A stretch of 64,000 nucleotides of DNA from Paracoccus kondratievae (lineage in GTDB: Bacteria; Pseudomonadota; Alphaproteobacteria; Rhodobacterales; Rhodobacteraceae): positions 395,593 through 459,592 of the forward strand of contig NZ_CP045074.1 in NCBI RefSeq assembly GCF_009301415.1. Direction: 5' to 3'. The translations under genes and the position numbers were made by a program. Under the pieces are notes generated by a model. The model made no database searches. It saw only the letters and a program-made list of their open reading frames with translations, and had not been told where the DNA came from. Shown here piece after piece: positions 52,407-61,151 of the stretch (its first letter is position 1; each line of letters opens with the position of its first letter).

Positions 52407-53248
52407 TTCCGTCCTGCGATCTGGGCCGGGGCGGGCAGGGGACCCGGCTGCGGCCTGAGGAAAAGCACCAGCGTGACTGCAAGAAACAGGCCCCAGGCCA
52501 GCGCCTCGCCCAGCGTCGGTGCCTCGCGATAGCCCAGAAGGCCCGACAGCACCGTGCCAAGCGGGCTGGATTCGGGCAGCACGTGGCTGAGGTCATAGAC
52601 ACGCTCTTGCAGGCCGTTCCACAGCCCGGCCTCATGCAGGGCGCGCAGCGATCCGGCCAGCAGCCCCGCCGCGACCAATAGGATGAATACCCCGGTCCAG
52701 CGGAAAAACCGCCGCAGATCCAGGCGCAGCGCACCGGCATAGATGGCCCAGCCTGCGCCGATGGCGGTGATCACGCCAAGCGCGGCGCCGATCGGGGCCG
52801 CGGCATCACGGCTTTGCTGAAAGATCGCCAGCAGGAAAAAGACCGATTCCAGCCCTTCGCGTGCGACCGCCAGAAACACCATGCCGATCAGCGCCCATGT
52901 TCCGGCACTGCCCGGATGGGCCAGCGCCTGATCAACAGAACCCTGCAGTTCGGCCTTGATCGAACGTGCGGCCCGGCGCATCCAGAACACCATGCCGGCC
53001 AGCACGACAACAGCGACAAGGCCGATCACCGCTTCGAACAGTTCCTGGGTTTTTTGCGGGAAACCGGCGGCCACAAGTTGCAGCGCAGCCCCCGCGAACA
53101 GCGACATCGCAACCGCCAGAAGCACGCCAACCCAGATCGCGGGCAGCCATTCCTTGCGGCCTGTCTGGCGCAGATAGCTGGCGATGATGCCGACGATCAG
53201 AGCGGCCTCAAGCCCCTCTCGCAGCATGATAAGAAACGGTGCCAGCAT
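52403..53248 (-). CDS. efeU: EfeU, FTR1-family ferrous iron permease
   Basis: 281 residues, about seven membrane helices. Both REGLE iron-binding motifs are present (LREGLEAAL near the N-terminus and AREGLESVF in TM4). The ATG at 53248 is chosen because GAGG lies 7 nt before it; the ATG at 53254 is too close to that site. First gene of the operon efeU-efeO-efeB-efeM, with a good promoter at 53350-53377. Confidence 0.92.
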   Translation of the reverse strand: MLAPFLIMLREGLEAALIVGIIASYLRQTGRKEWLPAIWVGVLLAVAMSLFAGAALQLVAAGFPQKTQELFEAVIGLVAVVVLAGMVFWMRRAARSIKAELQGSVDQALAHPGSAGTWALIGMVFLAVAREGLESVFFLLAIFQQSRDAAAPIGAALGVITAIGAGWAIYAGALRLDLRRFFRWTGVFILLVAAGLLAGSLRALHEAGLWNGLQERVYDLSHVLPESSPLGTVLSGLLGYREAPTLGEALAWGLFLAVTLVLFLRPQPGPLPAPAQIAGRK

Positions 53249-53349
53249 TGGCATACCTCGAAATCCGCCGCACAGCCTGTTCCGCCGTCAGGGCGTGCAG
53301 GGCATCTTGCGGCACCATCACCGGTCCGGAAAGGGCGCGGCACGAAAGA

Positions 53350-53377
53350 TCAATACGCCGACAGCCCGGCTTGTCAA
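53350..53377 (-). promoter_or_regulatory. promoter of the efe operon with internal dyad
   Basis: On the minus strand TTGACA (53377-53372), 16 bp, TATTGA (53355-53350). The spacer contains an imperfect dyad GACAAGCC / GGGCTGTC (53360-53375), a candidate operator for an iron regulator. It does not match a Fur or Irr box that I recognise. Confidence 0.6.
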
Positions 53378-53441
53378 TCCAGAGAGAAACTCTAGGAAAG
53401 CCTGCGTCGCCGTGTCTCACCGGATGTTCGGGGCGGTCTGT

Positions 53442-54428
53442 TCAGCCGCCGGCCTGTTCGCGTCCATGGGGTTCGTCCCAGTCGATGACCGGGTTGATCG
53501 GGATGATGCGATACGGGTTTATGGTGGCGTGGCTATAGTGATAATGGCGCACGATATGATCGAAATGCACCGTCTCGGCCACGCCCGGCCATTGGTAAAG
53601 CTCACGCGTCCAGGCCCATAGATTGGGGTATTCGCGCAGCCATTTGCGGTTGCATTTGAAATGCGTGTGATAAACCGGGTCAAAGCGCAGCATGGTGGTG
53701 AAAAGCCGCCAATCCGCCTCGGTGATCCGCCCGCCGCAAAGATAGCGGTGGGCCGAGAGGTGCTCTTCCAGCCAGTCGAGCATCTGGAACAGGGGCACTA
53801 CCGCCTCGTCATAGGCTGTCTGCGAAGTGGCAAACCCGGCCTTGTACACACCGTTATTGATCCGGTCATAGATACGCTCGTTCATCGCATTGATCTGGTC
53901 CAGCAGCGCGGCCGGGCAATAATCGTCGCGGTTGCCCGTCAGGTCGTCGAAGGCGCTGTTGAACATGCGGATGATCTCGGCGCTCTCATTGCTGACGATG
54001 GTGCCTTGGACCTTGTCCCACAGCACCGGCACCGTCACCCTGCCGGATGCCTTGGGGTCGGCCTTAAGATAAATGTCACGCAGATAGGGCAGGCCAAAGA
54101 GCTGGTCCCCGGTCGCGCCGGGAAAATCAGTCGCAAAGGTCCAGCCTTCGGACAGCATGTCGGGATGAACGACCGAGACGTCGATATGATCGGAAAGCCC
54201 CTTGATCGCGCGAAAGATCAGCGTCCGATGCGCCCAGGGGCAGGCATGCGAGACATAGAGGTGATAGCGCTCGCTTTCGGGGGCAAAGCCGCCACGCCCG
54301 CCGGGACCGGGACTGCCGTCCCGGGTGACCCAGTTGCGATAGGTCGTGACGCTGCGCTGAAACCGTCCGCCCGATTTTGCGGTGTCGTACCATTCGTCGT
54401 GCCAGACGCCGTCGATCAGCTGCCCCAT
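53442..54428 (-). CDS. glutathionyl-hydroquinone reductase (YqjG/ECM4 type)
   Basis: 328 residues of the omega/Xi glutathione transferase class. The catalytic Cys is in SHACPWAHR, and VPVLWDKVQGTIVSNESAEIIRM is typical. It reduces glutathionyl-hydroquinones in the cytoplasm. The ATG at 54428 follows GGGGGAC. Monocistronic, facing the efe promoter region and divergent from alanine dehydrogenase. Confidence 0.9.
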   Translation of the reverse strand: MGQLIDGVWHDEWYDTAKSGGRFQRSVTTYRNWVTRDGSPGPGGRGGFAPESERYHLYVSHACPWAHRTLIFRAIKGLSDHIDVSVVHPDMLSEGWTFATDFPGATGDQLFGLPYLRDIYLKADPKASGRVTVPVLWDKVQGTIVSNESAEIIRMFNSAFDDLTGNRDDYCPAALLDQINAMNERIYDRINNGVYKAGFATSQTAYDEAVVPLFQMLDWLEEHLSAHRYLCGGRITEADWRLFTTMLRFDPVYHTHFKCNRKWLREYPNLWAWTRELYQWPGVAETVHFDHIVRHYHYSHATINPYRIIPINPVIDWDEPHGREQAGG

Positions 54429-54679
54429 ATCGTCCCCCGTTCGATCCCGAAAACCAAAGCATAGCCCCGCCCGGCGCAGGGGCAAGCCGGACCGTCCGCA
54501 TTGTCGGCGGTTCTTGCGCCTGTAGGCGATGAAGCCGAATAATCTTCGTCAATATGGCGTAGTTTGGCTGAACTATTTCATTCTTACCGCGCCAGCACCC
54601 CCAGCTTTCGCAAGCATTTGCGCGGCAGCAGTGACAGACTGATCGCATAAAACACCATAACGCATGGGAGGAAAAACAC

Positions 54680-55798
54680 ATGAAGATCGGCTGCCCCAGG
54701 GAAATAAAGCCGCAGGAATTTCGGGTGGGCATGACGCCCGCCGCCGCCGCCGAGGCCGCAGCGCATGGCCATCAGGTCCTGATCGAGGCCGGCGCGGGGC
54801 AGGGCGCGGGCTTTGCGGATGAGGATTATCTGGCCGCCGGGGCGCGGATCGTCCCGGATGCCGCTGCCGTTTTTGCCGAGGCCGAGATGATCGTGAAGGT
54901 CAAAGAGCCTCAGGCAGCTGAGCGCGCCATGCTGCGTCGTGGCCAGCTGCTCTTTACTTATCTGCACCTTGCACCGGACCCCGAGCAGACGCGGGACCTG
55001 CTGGCCTCGGGCGTGACGGCAATCGCCTATGAGACGGTGACGGATGCACGCGGCGGCCTGCCGCTGCTTGCGCCGATGTCCGAGGTGGCGGGGCGGCTTG
55101 CCCCTCAGGTCGGCGCATGGGCGCTGCAAAAGGCAAATGGCGGGCGCGGCGTGCTTTTGGGCGGGGTGCCGGGAGTGCGGCCGGCCAATGTGCTGATCAT
55201 CGGCGGCGGGGTCGTGGGCGCTGCGGCGGCGCGGGTCGCTGTCGGTATGGGCGCGAATGTGACGGTCATGGATCGTTCGTTGCCGCGCCTGTCGCTGCTT
55301 GACGATCTGTTCATGGGCAAGCTGACCACCCAGCACGTCAGCGCCGCAGCGACCGCCGACCTGATCCAGACCGCTGATATGGTGGTTGGTGCGGTTCTGG
55401 TGCCGGGCGCTGCAGCACCCAAGCTGGTTTCGCGCGACCAGCTTGCCACCATGCCGCGCGGTGCGGTGCTGGTCGATGTCGCTATAGATCAGGGGGGCTG
55501 TTTTGAGACATCGCACGCGACCACGCATCAGGACCCGATCTATGAGGTCGATGGGGTAATTCATTACTGCGTGGCGAATATGCCGGGTGCGGTGGCGCGA
55601 ACCTCGACCCAGGCGCTTGGCAATGCGACGCTGCCTTTTCTGCTGGCGCTTGCGGACAAGGGCTGGCGCCGCGCATTGCAAGAGGATGCGCATCTGCGCG
55701 CGGGCCTTGCCACGCATGAGGGGCAGCTGACCTCGCCCCCGGTGGGGGCTTCTCTGGGTCTGGCCGCGATCACCCCGGACGAGGCCTTGGCCGCCTGA
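54680..55798 (+). CDS. ald: alanine dehydrogenase
   Basis: 372 residues, the family length. Landmarks are the N-terminal PREIKPQEFRVGMTP (substrate Arg), VKVKEPQ (Lys), YLHLAPD (catalytic His), the Rossmann motif IIGGGVVGAAAA and VDVAIDQGGCFETS with the catalytic Asp. It interconverts alanine with pyruvate plus ammonia using NAD. GGGAGGAAA precedes the ATG. A Crp/Fnr gene converges from the other side. Confidence 0.93.
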   Translation: MKIGCPREIKPQEFRVGMTPAAAAEAAAHGHQVLIEAGAGQGAGFADEDYLAAGARIVPDAAAVFAEAEMIVKVKEPQAAERAMLRRGQLLFTYLHLAPDPEQTRDLLASGVTAIAYETVTDARGGLPLLAPMSEVAGRLAPQVGAWALQKANGGRGVLLGGVPGVRPANVLIIGGGVVGAAAARVAVGMGANVTVMDRSLPRLSLLDDLFMGKLTTQHVSAAATADLIQTADMVVGAVLVPGAAAPKLVSRDQLATMPRGAVLVDVAIDQGGCFETSHATTHQDPIYEVDGVIHYCVANMPGAVARTSTQALGNATLPFLLALADKGWRRALQEDAHLRAGLATHEGQLTSPPVGASLGLAAITPDEALAA

Positions 55799-55807
55799 GG
55801 CAAAAGG

Positions 55808-55826
55808 GGGGCGCTTTACGCGCCCC
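55808..55826. terminator. terminator between ald and the Crp/Fnr gene
   Basis: GGGGCGC / GCGCCCC 7-bp stem. On the minus strand it is followed by CCTTTTG directly after the Crp/Fnr stop codon, and it also serves ald. Confidence 0.65.
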
Positions 55827-55827
55827 G

Positions 55828-56508
55828 TCACTCAGCCGGATTGGAAAACAGCGCCTCGGGGCGCAGGATGCGCAGGGTGCGGCGGCCGCTTTCGATCACG
55901 CCTTCGCGGTTTAGCTTGGCAAGGCCGCGGCTGATTGCTTCGCGATTCGCGCCGATGATATTGGCGATCTCGGCATGGGTCGGAACATCGGGCAGGACCC
56001 GACCGGGCTTTAGCCCGCCGCGATCAAGCGCAGTCCGCAAAAGCCATGCGCGCAGCCGCTCTTCGACGCTGAGCGAGGTCAGCTCATGCACCCGGTCAGT
56101 CAGGGCATGCACGCGCCGGATCAGATGCAGCGTAATCGCGCGCCGGACCGAGGGCTGGCTGTCCATCAGTTCCAGCAGCGCGGCGCCGGGCAATTCGTAA
56201 AGCGTACAGGCGTTGCGGGCGTAAAGCGACAGTGAGCGCGGCTCACCCGAAAGGACCGACAGCTCACCACAGGCGTTGCCGGGGCCGATGTCGCTATAGA
56301 CGATCTCGCGCCCGGTGCTGGTCCAATGCACGGCCAGCACGTTCCCAGACAGCACGAAAAACACCGTTTCTCCGGGGTCGCGCCGCTCAAAAATCAGCTG
56401 TCCCTGGGCGAAATGGCGTCGCCGCATCATGGACTCGATCTGGGCAAGCTGCTGTGGGGTAAGATCTGCAAACCACTCCAGATCGCCAAGCCCAAGCGTT
56501 TTCGTCAT
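55828..56508 (-). CDS. Crp/Fnr-family regulator
   Basis: 226 residues. A cyclic-nucleotide-binding-type beta barrel (about 15-130; GNACGELSVLSGEPRS resembles the phosphate-binding cassette) is followed by a dimer helix and an HTH (TVTHAEIANIIGANREAISRGLAKL-like, residues about 165-190). No N-terminal Cys cluster, so not an Fe-S Fnr. It may bind a cyclic nucleotide; a class III cyclase is encoded about 5 kb away. The ATG at 56508 follows CGGAGGA. Confidence 0.88.
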   Translation of the reverse strand: MTKTLGLGDLEWFADLTPQQLAQIESMMRRRHFAQGQLIFERRDPGETVFFVLSGNVLAVHWTSTGREIVYSDIGPGNACGELSVLSGEPRSLSLYARNACTLYELPGAALLELMDSQPSVRRAITLHLIRRVHALTDRVHELTSLSVEERLRAWLLRTALDRGGLKPGRVLPDVPTHAEIANIIGANREAISRGLAKLNREGVIESGRRTLRILRPEALFSNPAE

Positions 56509-56596
56509 TCCTCCGCGCCCTTTCCTTTTCCTTGTCCGGTTCTGGTTGGCGTCTGTCCAGACCGCCTTTGTGCGCTTCCGCACAGATTTTTACCGA

Positions 56597-56608
56597 TTGA
56601 TCAGTCAA
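56597..56608. promoter_or_regulatory. palindrome TTGA-N4-TCAA upstream of the Crp/Fnr gene
   Basis: TTGATCAGTCAA resembles an Fnr-type site but with 4 rather than 6 bases between half-sites. It lies between the divergent Crp/Fnr gene and the gene at 56645. Could be autoregulatory; weak. Confidence 0.25.
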
Positions 56609-56644
56609 GAACAACGGCGAACACTCCGTTAACCGGAGGTCAGT

Positions 56645-57730
56645 GTGACCATGCCGAATCGACCAGACGAAACATGCCGTGTCACCGATCAGCTTGCCGC
56701 CAGCGCCGAGGTGTTGCGTCGTGTAGGTCTGACCGCCCTGCATGTGCAGGCCCGGGCGAGCCTGCAAGAGCGGCAGATAAGCCAGATTGCCACCCGCGAT
56801 ACCAGCGCGATTGCCCGCGCCACAACCGAGACCGAGACCGGGCTGCGCGCCATGTCGCGCTATGGGCTTGAGCATCTTTTGCCGCGTACACAGGCACTGT
56901 TAACCCAGATCGAGGGGCTTTCCTCGGCGATGGCGGGTTATGACGTGAACGGCGGATCCCCGATTGCCGAGCATCTGCAGGCAGCGGCTGGCGAGCTTGA
57001 CCGTTGTCGCGTCATTCTGCGCGGCCATGCCCGGCGCGCACCGCGCGGGGCCAGCATGATCCGCTTTGGCGAGCAGCGGCTTTGGGGCGCGCTTGCGGTC
57101 GAGCTGCAACGGATCGAAGGCAGCGAGGGGCCGATGATGCATGCCTGTGGCCGGATCGAAAAGCTTGCCTCTGAGCTTGCCTTCGCCATCGAAGAGCTTT
57201 TGAAAGAGGGTGAGCCGATGCCGCTTGCCCGCCGCTTTGCGTTTGGCACGACATTGATCGAATCCTCGGGCCGCATGGTCATGTGCGAGCTTGAGCTGCA
57301 AAAGATTATCGAGCCCTATCGCCTTGATGCCCGTCAGTTTGCCCGCCCCATGGTCCTGCTGACCCAGCTTGCCGGCCAGTACCGCGACCTTTGCAAGGGA
57401 TCGCAACAGGTGGCGGCAGCGCTGTGCATCGCCACCCAGGCCAATGCGCAATTCATGGTGACCGGTCTGCTGGAAAAGGATTTGCAGGCCCTTGACCGGT
57501 TGCTGTGTACGCTGGCGACGGATTATCGCGGGCTGATGCGGCTGGCTCCCCGTGCCATGGGCCGAGAGCTCGTTGCGCGGCGGTTAGAGATCGAGGTTCC
57601 GCTGTGGCGTAAAATCGCGGCGGCCATCGCCGAGCCGCTGGCGCTAAGCCGCGAGACGCCGGATACAGCCGCACCAATGGCCCGCCCGCCTTTGCGATCA
57701 GCCGGGCAGGCTGCGCTGCAACAGATCTAG
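56645..57730 (+). CDS. unrecognised helical cytoplasmic protein
   Basis: 361 residues, almost wholly helical with many Ala/Leu/Arg/Glu and heptad-like stretches (about 40-110 and 150-260). No signal peptide or membrane span, and no family recognised. The GTG at 56645 and an ATG at 56651 both follow CCGGAGGT; the GTG has the better spacing. It diverges from the Crp/Fnr gene and converges with the small Gly/Arg-tailed protein gene. Confidence 0.7.
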   Translation: MTMPNRPDETCRVTDQLAASAEVLRRVGLTALHVQARASLQERQISQIATRDTSAIARATTETETGLRAMSRYGLEHLLPRTQALLTQIEGLSSAMAGYDVNGGSPIAEHLQAAAGELDRCRVILRGHARRAPRGASMIRFGEQRLWGALAVELQRIEGSEGPMMHACGRIEKLASELAFAIEELLKEGEPMPLARRFAFGTTLIESSGRMVMCELELQKIIEPYRLDARQFARPMVLLTQLAGQYRDLCKGSQQVAAALCIATQANAQFMVTGLLEKDLQALDRLLCTLATDYRGLMRLAPRAMGRELVARRLEIEVPLWRKIAAAIAEPLALSRETPDTAAPMARPPLRSAGQAALQQI

Positions 57731-57739
57731 GCGGGTTCA

Positions 57740-57761
57740 GGCGCCGCTGTCGTGCGGCGCC
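57740..57761. terminator. hairpin between convergent genes
   Basis: GGCGCCGC / GCGGCGCC 8-bp stem, 6-nt loop, in the 40-bp gap. Confidence 0.5.
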
Positions 57762-57770
57762 CCGGCCTGA

Positions 57771-58271
57771 TCATTCCTTGGTGCTGTTGTTGTTGATGCT
57801 CATCCCGCGCATGCTCATGCCGCGCCGGCTACGGCTGCGCGAGCCGCCCTGCAAAAGCTGCTCAACCGTCCCGCTTTGCATATCCATGCGGATCGAATAG
57901 TCGGCCTTGTCATAGGACCAGACGCGCAGATCATCCAGCGGCATCGGAATGCCTCGTGTCTGATCGCCGCCGCCCTCGCGCCCCAGACCAGAAAGGACGC
58001 GGCTTGCAGGCTCGCCCTGCCCATGGACCAGAAACAGCGCCGGTCGGGGCAGGACATGGTAAAGGCCGTTCTGGCCATAGCCGTAGATGCGGGCAAACGC
58101 CGCCCCTTCGGATCGCAGCTGCTGTTCCAGCTGTCCCGAGGTGCCAAGGCTGCCGCCTTCGCCCCCCTTGGAACCGGCTTTGTCTTTGGGCTGCGTGCGG
58201 ATCACCAGATCCTCAAGCAAGCGGCCGAAAAGCAGGATGTTTGACGGGCTGAGCAATGTCTCGGGCATCAT
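57771..58271 (-). CDS. unrecognised protein with Arg/Ser/Met-rich C-terminal tail
   Basis: 166 residues. The globular part (about 1-135) contains LFLVHGQGEPASR and PMPLDDLRVWSYDKADYSIR. Then a low-complexity tail (QGGSRSRSRRGMSMRGMS) ends the protein. No family recognised, no signal peptide. An AGGAG site precedes the ATG pair at 58271. It lies 145 bp downstream of tfuA on the same strand and could be the last gene of that unit and a substrate candidate, but this is inference. Confidence 0.65.
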   Translation of the reverse strand: MMPETLLSPSNILLFGRLLEDLVIRTQPKDKAGSKGGEGGSLGTSGQLEQQLRSEGAAFARIYGYGQNGLYHVLPRPALFLVHGQGEPASRVLSGLGREGGGDQTRGIPMPLDDLRVWSYDKADYSIRMDMQSGTVEQLLQGGSRSRSRRGMSMRGMSINNNSTKE

Positions 58272-58416
58272 GGCTCCTATGCTGCGCTATCCAAGGGGCA
58301 GAGCGCCATCGCCGGGCTGGCGAGTGCAAGACGCGGGAATCGCACAAGGTAAACGCTATGGCGACCACACGATGTGTAAAGATAGCCGAGCGCAGGGTCT
58401 CTGTCGATCTGCTTCG

Positions 58417-59706
58417 TCAGCGCGAATGATGCCGGGCGAAGTCCTTGCCTAGCAGCTCGAAGAACCGATCAAGGTCGGACAATCCCAATCCTGCCGCATA
58501 CTCATTCAGATCAGCGGGGATTTCGCGGCCAAGGTGCGTCTCGAAATACCATGCAAGCAGCAGCGGCCGGGGCGGGGTATGCGGCGTCCCTTGATCGGGG
58601 CTGGCCAGCGCATTGTCCCGCAGCGTGGAATACCGGTTTTGCAGCCGCAACTGATCCAGCATTGCCGGGCGCAGCGCCCCATCCAGCCGTCGCGCCAGAT
58701 TTTCCACGCTTGCACGGGCGCGGATCAGCCGCGCCAGCCCGGCATCGTCAAGGCCGTTCTTATGTGCCCATTCATCAAGGTCGCGCTTGCGCAAAAGGCC
58801 AAGGGGCAGGCGCAGATCCTCGGCTGCTTTGGCAAGTTCTTTGGGTTGCAGCTTCAGCCCTTCGCGCGTGGCGGCCTGATCAGCGAGATGCTGCAACAGT
58901 GCCGCCTGTCTGACCTCGGCATAGGCCGGGCCTTCAAGCCGCAGTTCGTCAAGGATAGCGTCGGCGTCAGGCCCTTCTTCCCGAGGTGCAGGGGTCAGCC
59001 ATGGCGCATTGGCCCAGGCCTCGGTCAATTCAAAGGTAAAGCCGGGCGAAATGGGTGGCTCATCCGATGCGAGGTGGTCGGCGACAGCTTGCAACAGTGC
59101 CCGCGCATCTTCGCGTTTGCGATCGACGCGGCCACGGGGCAGCCAGTCGCGCAGCCGCTCGCATGCCGGGGCGGGCAGGGGGACGGCCGCCAGAACCTCG
59201 GGCCATGAACGGTCCTGATAGAATAGCGCCTTGGCGGCGGCGGTCAGCGCGCTGGCCTCGGCGGCATCCAGCACGCCCTCGGCCTGCGCACGGGTAATGG
59301 TGGCGCGAATATTGACCATGGGTTCGCTGAGGGCGGGGTAGGCGGTCTCGGGCGGGCCGTGCAATAGGGCGACCTCATCATCATCGGTCAGGCGACCGTC
59401 ACGGTAATCCTCGAATATGCGGCCGATGCCGCGCATACCGAAATGGTGCAGTTCGGCTGCGCGCAGGGCACCCATGCTGGATGCGCCGAATACCGCGATG
59501 CCCTGTGACAGCGCCCACAGGATTTCCTTGTGCAGAACAGCCGGTACCCCGTCGAAATAGCCGTCGATGACACCGATTGCCCGGGGGCGCAGGCAGGCTG
59601 CGGCGTAAAGTGCGCCCTGGCGCACCGGCGGCTGGAACTGAAGGCCGGGCCATGCCGCGCGGTCGCTGTCATCAAGGCTGGGTCCGGCAAAGATGATTGC
59701 GGTCAT
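58417..59706 (-). CDS. TfuA-like protein, YcaO partner for thioamidation
   Basis: 429 residues. The N-terminal half is a TfuA domain, with IIFAGPSLDD at the start, RPRAIGVIDGYFDGVPAVLHKEI split by the usual insert, and GASSMGALRAAE. The C-terminal half (about 200-429) is a helical extension of unknown role. TfuA proteins act with YcaO enzymes to deliver sulfur for backbone thioamides, as in methyl-coenzyme M reductase thioglycine, thioamide peptides and the trifolitoxin locus. The start overlaps the ycaO stop (ATGA), so the pair is translationally coupled. Confidence 0.88.
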   Translation of the reverse strand: MTAIIFAGPSLDDSDRAAWPGLQFQPPVRQGALYAAACLRPRAIGVIDGYFDGVPAVLHKEILWALSQGIAVFGASSMGALRAAELHHFGMRGIGRIFEDYRDGRLTDDDEVALLHGPPETAYPALSEPMVNIRATITRAQAEGVLDAAEASALTAAAKALFYQDRSWPEVLAAVPLPAPACERLRDWLPRGRVDRKREDARALLQAVADHLASDEPPISPGFTFELTEAWANAPWLTPAPREEGPDADAILDELRLEGPAYAEVRQAALLQHLADQAATREGLKLQPKELAKAAEDLRLPLGLLRKRDLDEWAHKNGLDDAGLARLIRARASVENLARRLDGALRPAMLDQLRLQNRYSTLRDNALASPDQGTPHTPPRPLLLAWYFETHLGREIPADLNEYAAGLGLSDLDRFFELLGKDFARHHSR

Positions 59707-60941
59707 TGCGCCTGCTCCATCGCCAGGGCACGGCGGCCGGGGCGATAAGCAGCGTGGTCGTCCGGCCCCTCAAGCCCCGGAATGACCACCCGCACCACCG
59801 GCAGTCCCAGCTGCGGCTTGCTTAGATCAACCGCGACGACCTCATTCATCCCTGTCGCCTGCAACCGTTCAAGCAGCCACTCCAGATCACCGGCAAAACT
59901 GTCCTGTGCCTGATCGGCGATGGCGGCGAAATCACGGCGCGGGTGATGGGCGGCGCGCAGGGCGTCAGCCTCGGCGGCGCGTTCGGCCCGGTGGCGGGCG
60001 GTGAATTCGGCCGGTGACAGATCGTCCCGCGCGCCCGAGATATAGGTCATGCGCACCTGCACCGCCTCGGTCAGGGCACGCATCAGCGCGATCCCCGGCG
60101 AGGGATGGGTGCCAGCGCCGATGCCGTGGTGATGCAAAGGATCGCGCCGGTCGGTAAGCAGGCAGAAAAAAGAAGGCACACCGATGTCGCTTGTCGTTTC
60201 CCACAGCGTGATGCCGAACCCGGCGCGCTGAAGCTGCGCCAGTACCTCGCGGCAGGCCGGGTCGTCGATGCTGTCGGGGTCAAGCCCGGTGTCGGCGCGG
60301 CGATCAGGGCGGGCGTTCCACAGGGTGGTCGCATCACGCTCGATCAGCTCGCAGATAGCATGGCAAAGCGCCTCGCCCATGCTGTTGCCCGCGCCCAGCC
60401 CGTTGCTGCTGCATTCAAAGCAGCCGCTGCCGGGTGGCGGGGGCAGGGTGTAATTCGCCCGCACCATCTCGAACGGTACCCAGCGACTGCTGCCCGAAAC
60501 CAGCTCATTCCCCTCGATCCACAGCATGACCAGATCGGGGTGAAAGCGGTCCGAGATCCTTGGCAGCCGCGCCAGATCGGCAAAGTCATGGGTGGGCGCA
60601 AGTTCGGCCTGACCGCCCAGTTTCAGCGGCTGCTCGATATGTTCGGCATGGTAAAGCTCGGCCGCCTCCATCAGGGCCGATGCCCCGGCGGCGGCAAGGT
60701 CCAACCCCTTGCCCTGCGCCACGACAAGCGAGCGCGCATTGGGCCGACAGGCCATCGTGACGGGCAGCCCGATCCGGTCGAGCCCGGTGAGATCGGCCAG
60801 CCGCGTGATCCCTATCGCGGGCATCAGTGCGGTCAGCCGCGCCAATGTCTGGGCAGGCGGCACAGTGCGATGGGTCCCGTGACGGTGCTGCTTTTCAGTT
60901 TCGGCCCGCAGCGCCATGAGGCAGGGCGAGGCAAGGGTCAT
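59703..60941 (-). CDS. YcaO-family cyclodehydratase/thioamide synthetase
   Basis: 412 residues. YcaO ATP-binding segments are visible: GKGLDLAAAGASALMEAAE (78-96) and GAGNSMGEALCHAICELIER followed by D (183-203). The C-terminus lacks the Pro-rich PxPxP end of azoline-forming YcaOs, in keeping with a TfuA-dependent, thioamide-forming type. It would phosphorylate a peptide amide oxygen with ATP, letting sulfide or a sulfur donor replace it. The ATG at 60941 follows GAGGAGAA. No McrA and no obvious precursor-peptide gene is in the window. Confidence 0.88.
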   Translation of the reverse strand: MTLASPCLMALRAETEKQHRHGTHRTVPPAQTLARLTALMPAIGITRLADLTGLDRIGLPVTMACRPNARSLVVAQGKGLDLAAAGASALMEAAELYHAEHIEQPLKLGGQAELAPTHDFADLARLPRISDRFHPDLVMLWIEGNELVSGSSRWVPFEMVRANYTLPPPPGSGCFECSSNGLGAGNSMGEALCHAICELIERDATTLWNARPDRRADTGLDPDSIDDPACREVLAQLQRAGFGITLWETTSDIGVPSFFCLLTDRRDPLHHHGIGAGTHPSPGIALMRALTEAVQVRMTYISGARDDLSPAEFTARHRAERAAEADALRAAHHPRRDFAAIADQAQDSFAGDLEWLLERLQATGMNEVVAVDLSKPQLGLPVVRVVIPGLEGPDDHAAYRPGRRALAMEQAQ

Positions 60942-61081
60942 GCGCTTTTCTCCTCTGCTAGCGGGCGGCGATGGGATGGTAGAACCGGGTCTTGGCGATG
61001 AAAAGTTGCTTTGCAAGCACTTAAGCCAATGCATGCCCGGTTTCCGTCATCTAGACTTGACAGTTCAGGGGGGTGTGGCTT

Positions 61082-61098
61082 GACCTGCCCCGCAGGTC
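61082..61098. promoter_or_regulatory. perfect palindrome in the ycaO/cyclase divergent region
   Basis: GACCTGC-CCC-GCAGGTC, a 7-bp perfect inverted repeat, sits in the 210-bp gap between the divergent ycaO and cyclase genes and preceding the cyclase start by about 55 bp. Candidate operator or 5'-leader hairpin. Confidence 0.4.
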
Positions 61099-61151
61099 GT
61101 AAGCATTCCAAACGACCAAATGAGGCAGGGTGAGGAGTTGGCGTCAGGACG

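Noticed and set aside
58358..58429. 23-codon plus-strand ORF as a possible YcaO precursor peptide
   Set aside because: No ribosome site, no leader/core pattern, antisense to the 3' end of tfuA; likely chance.
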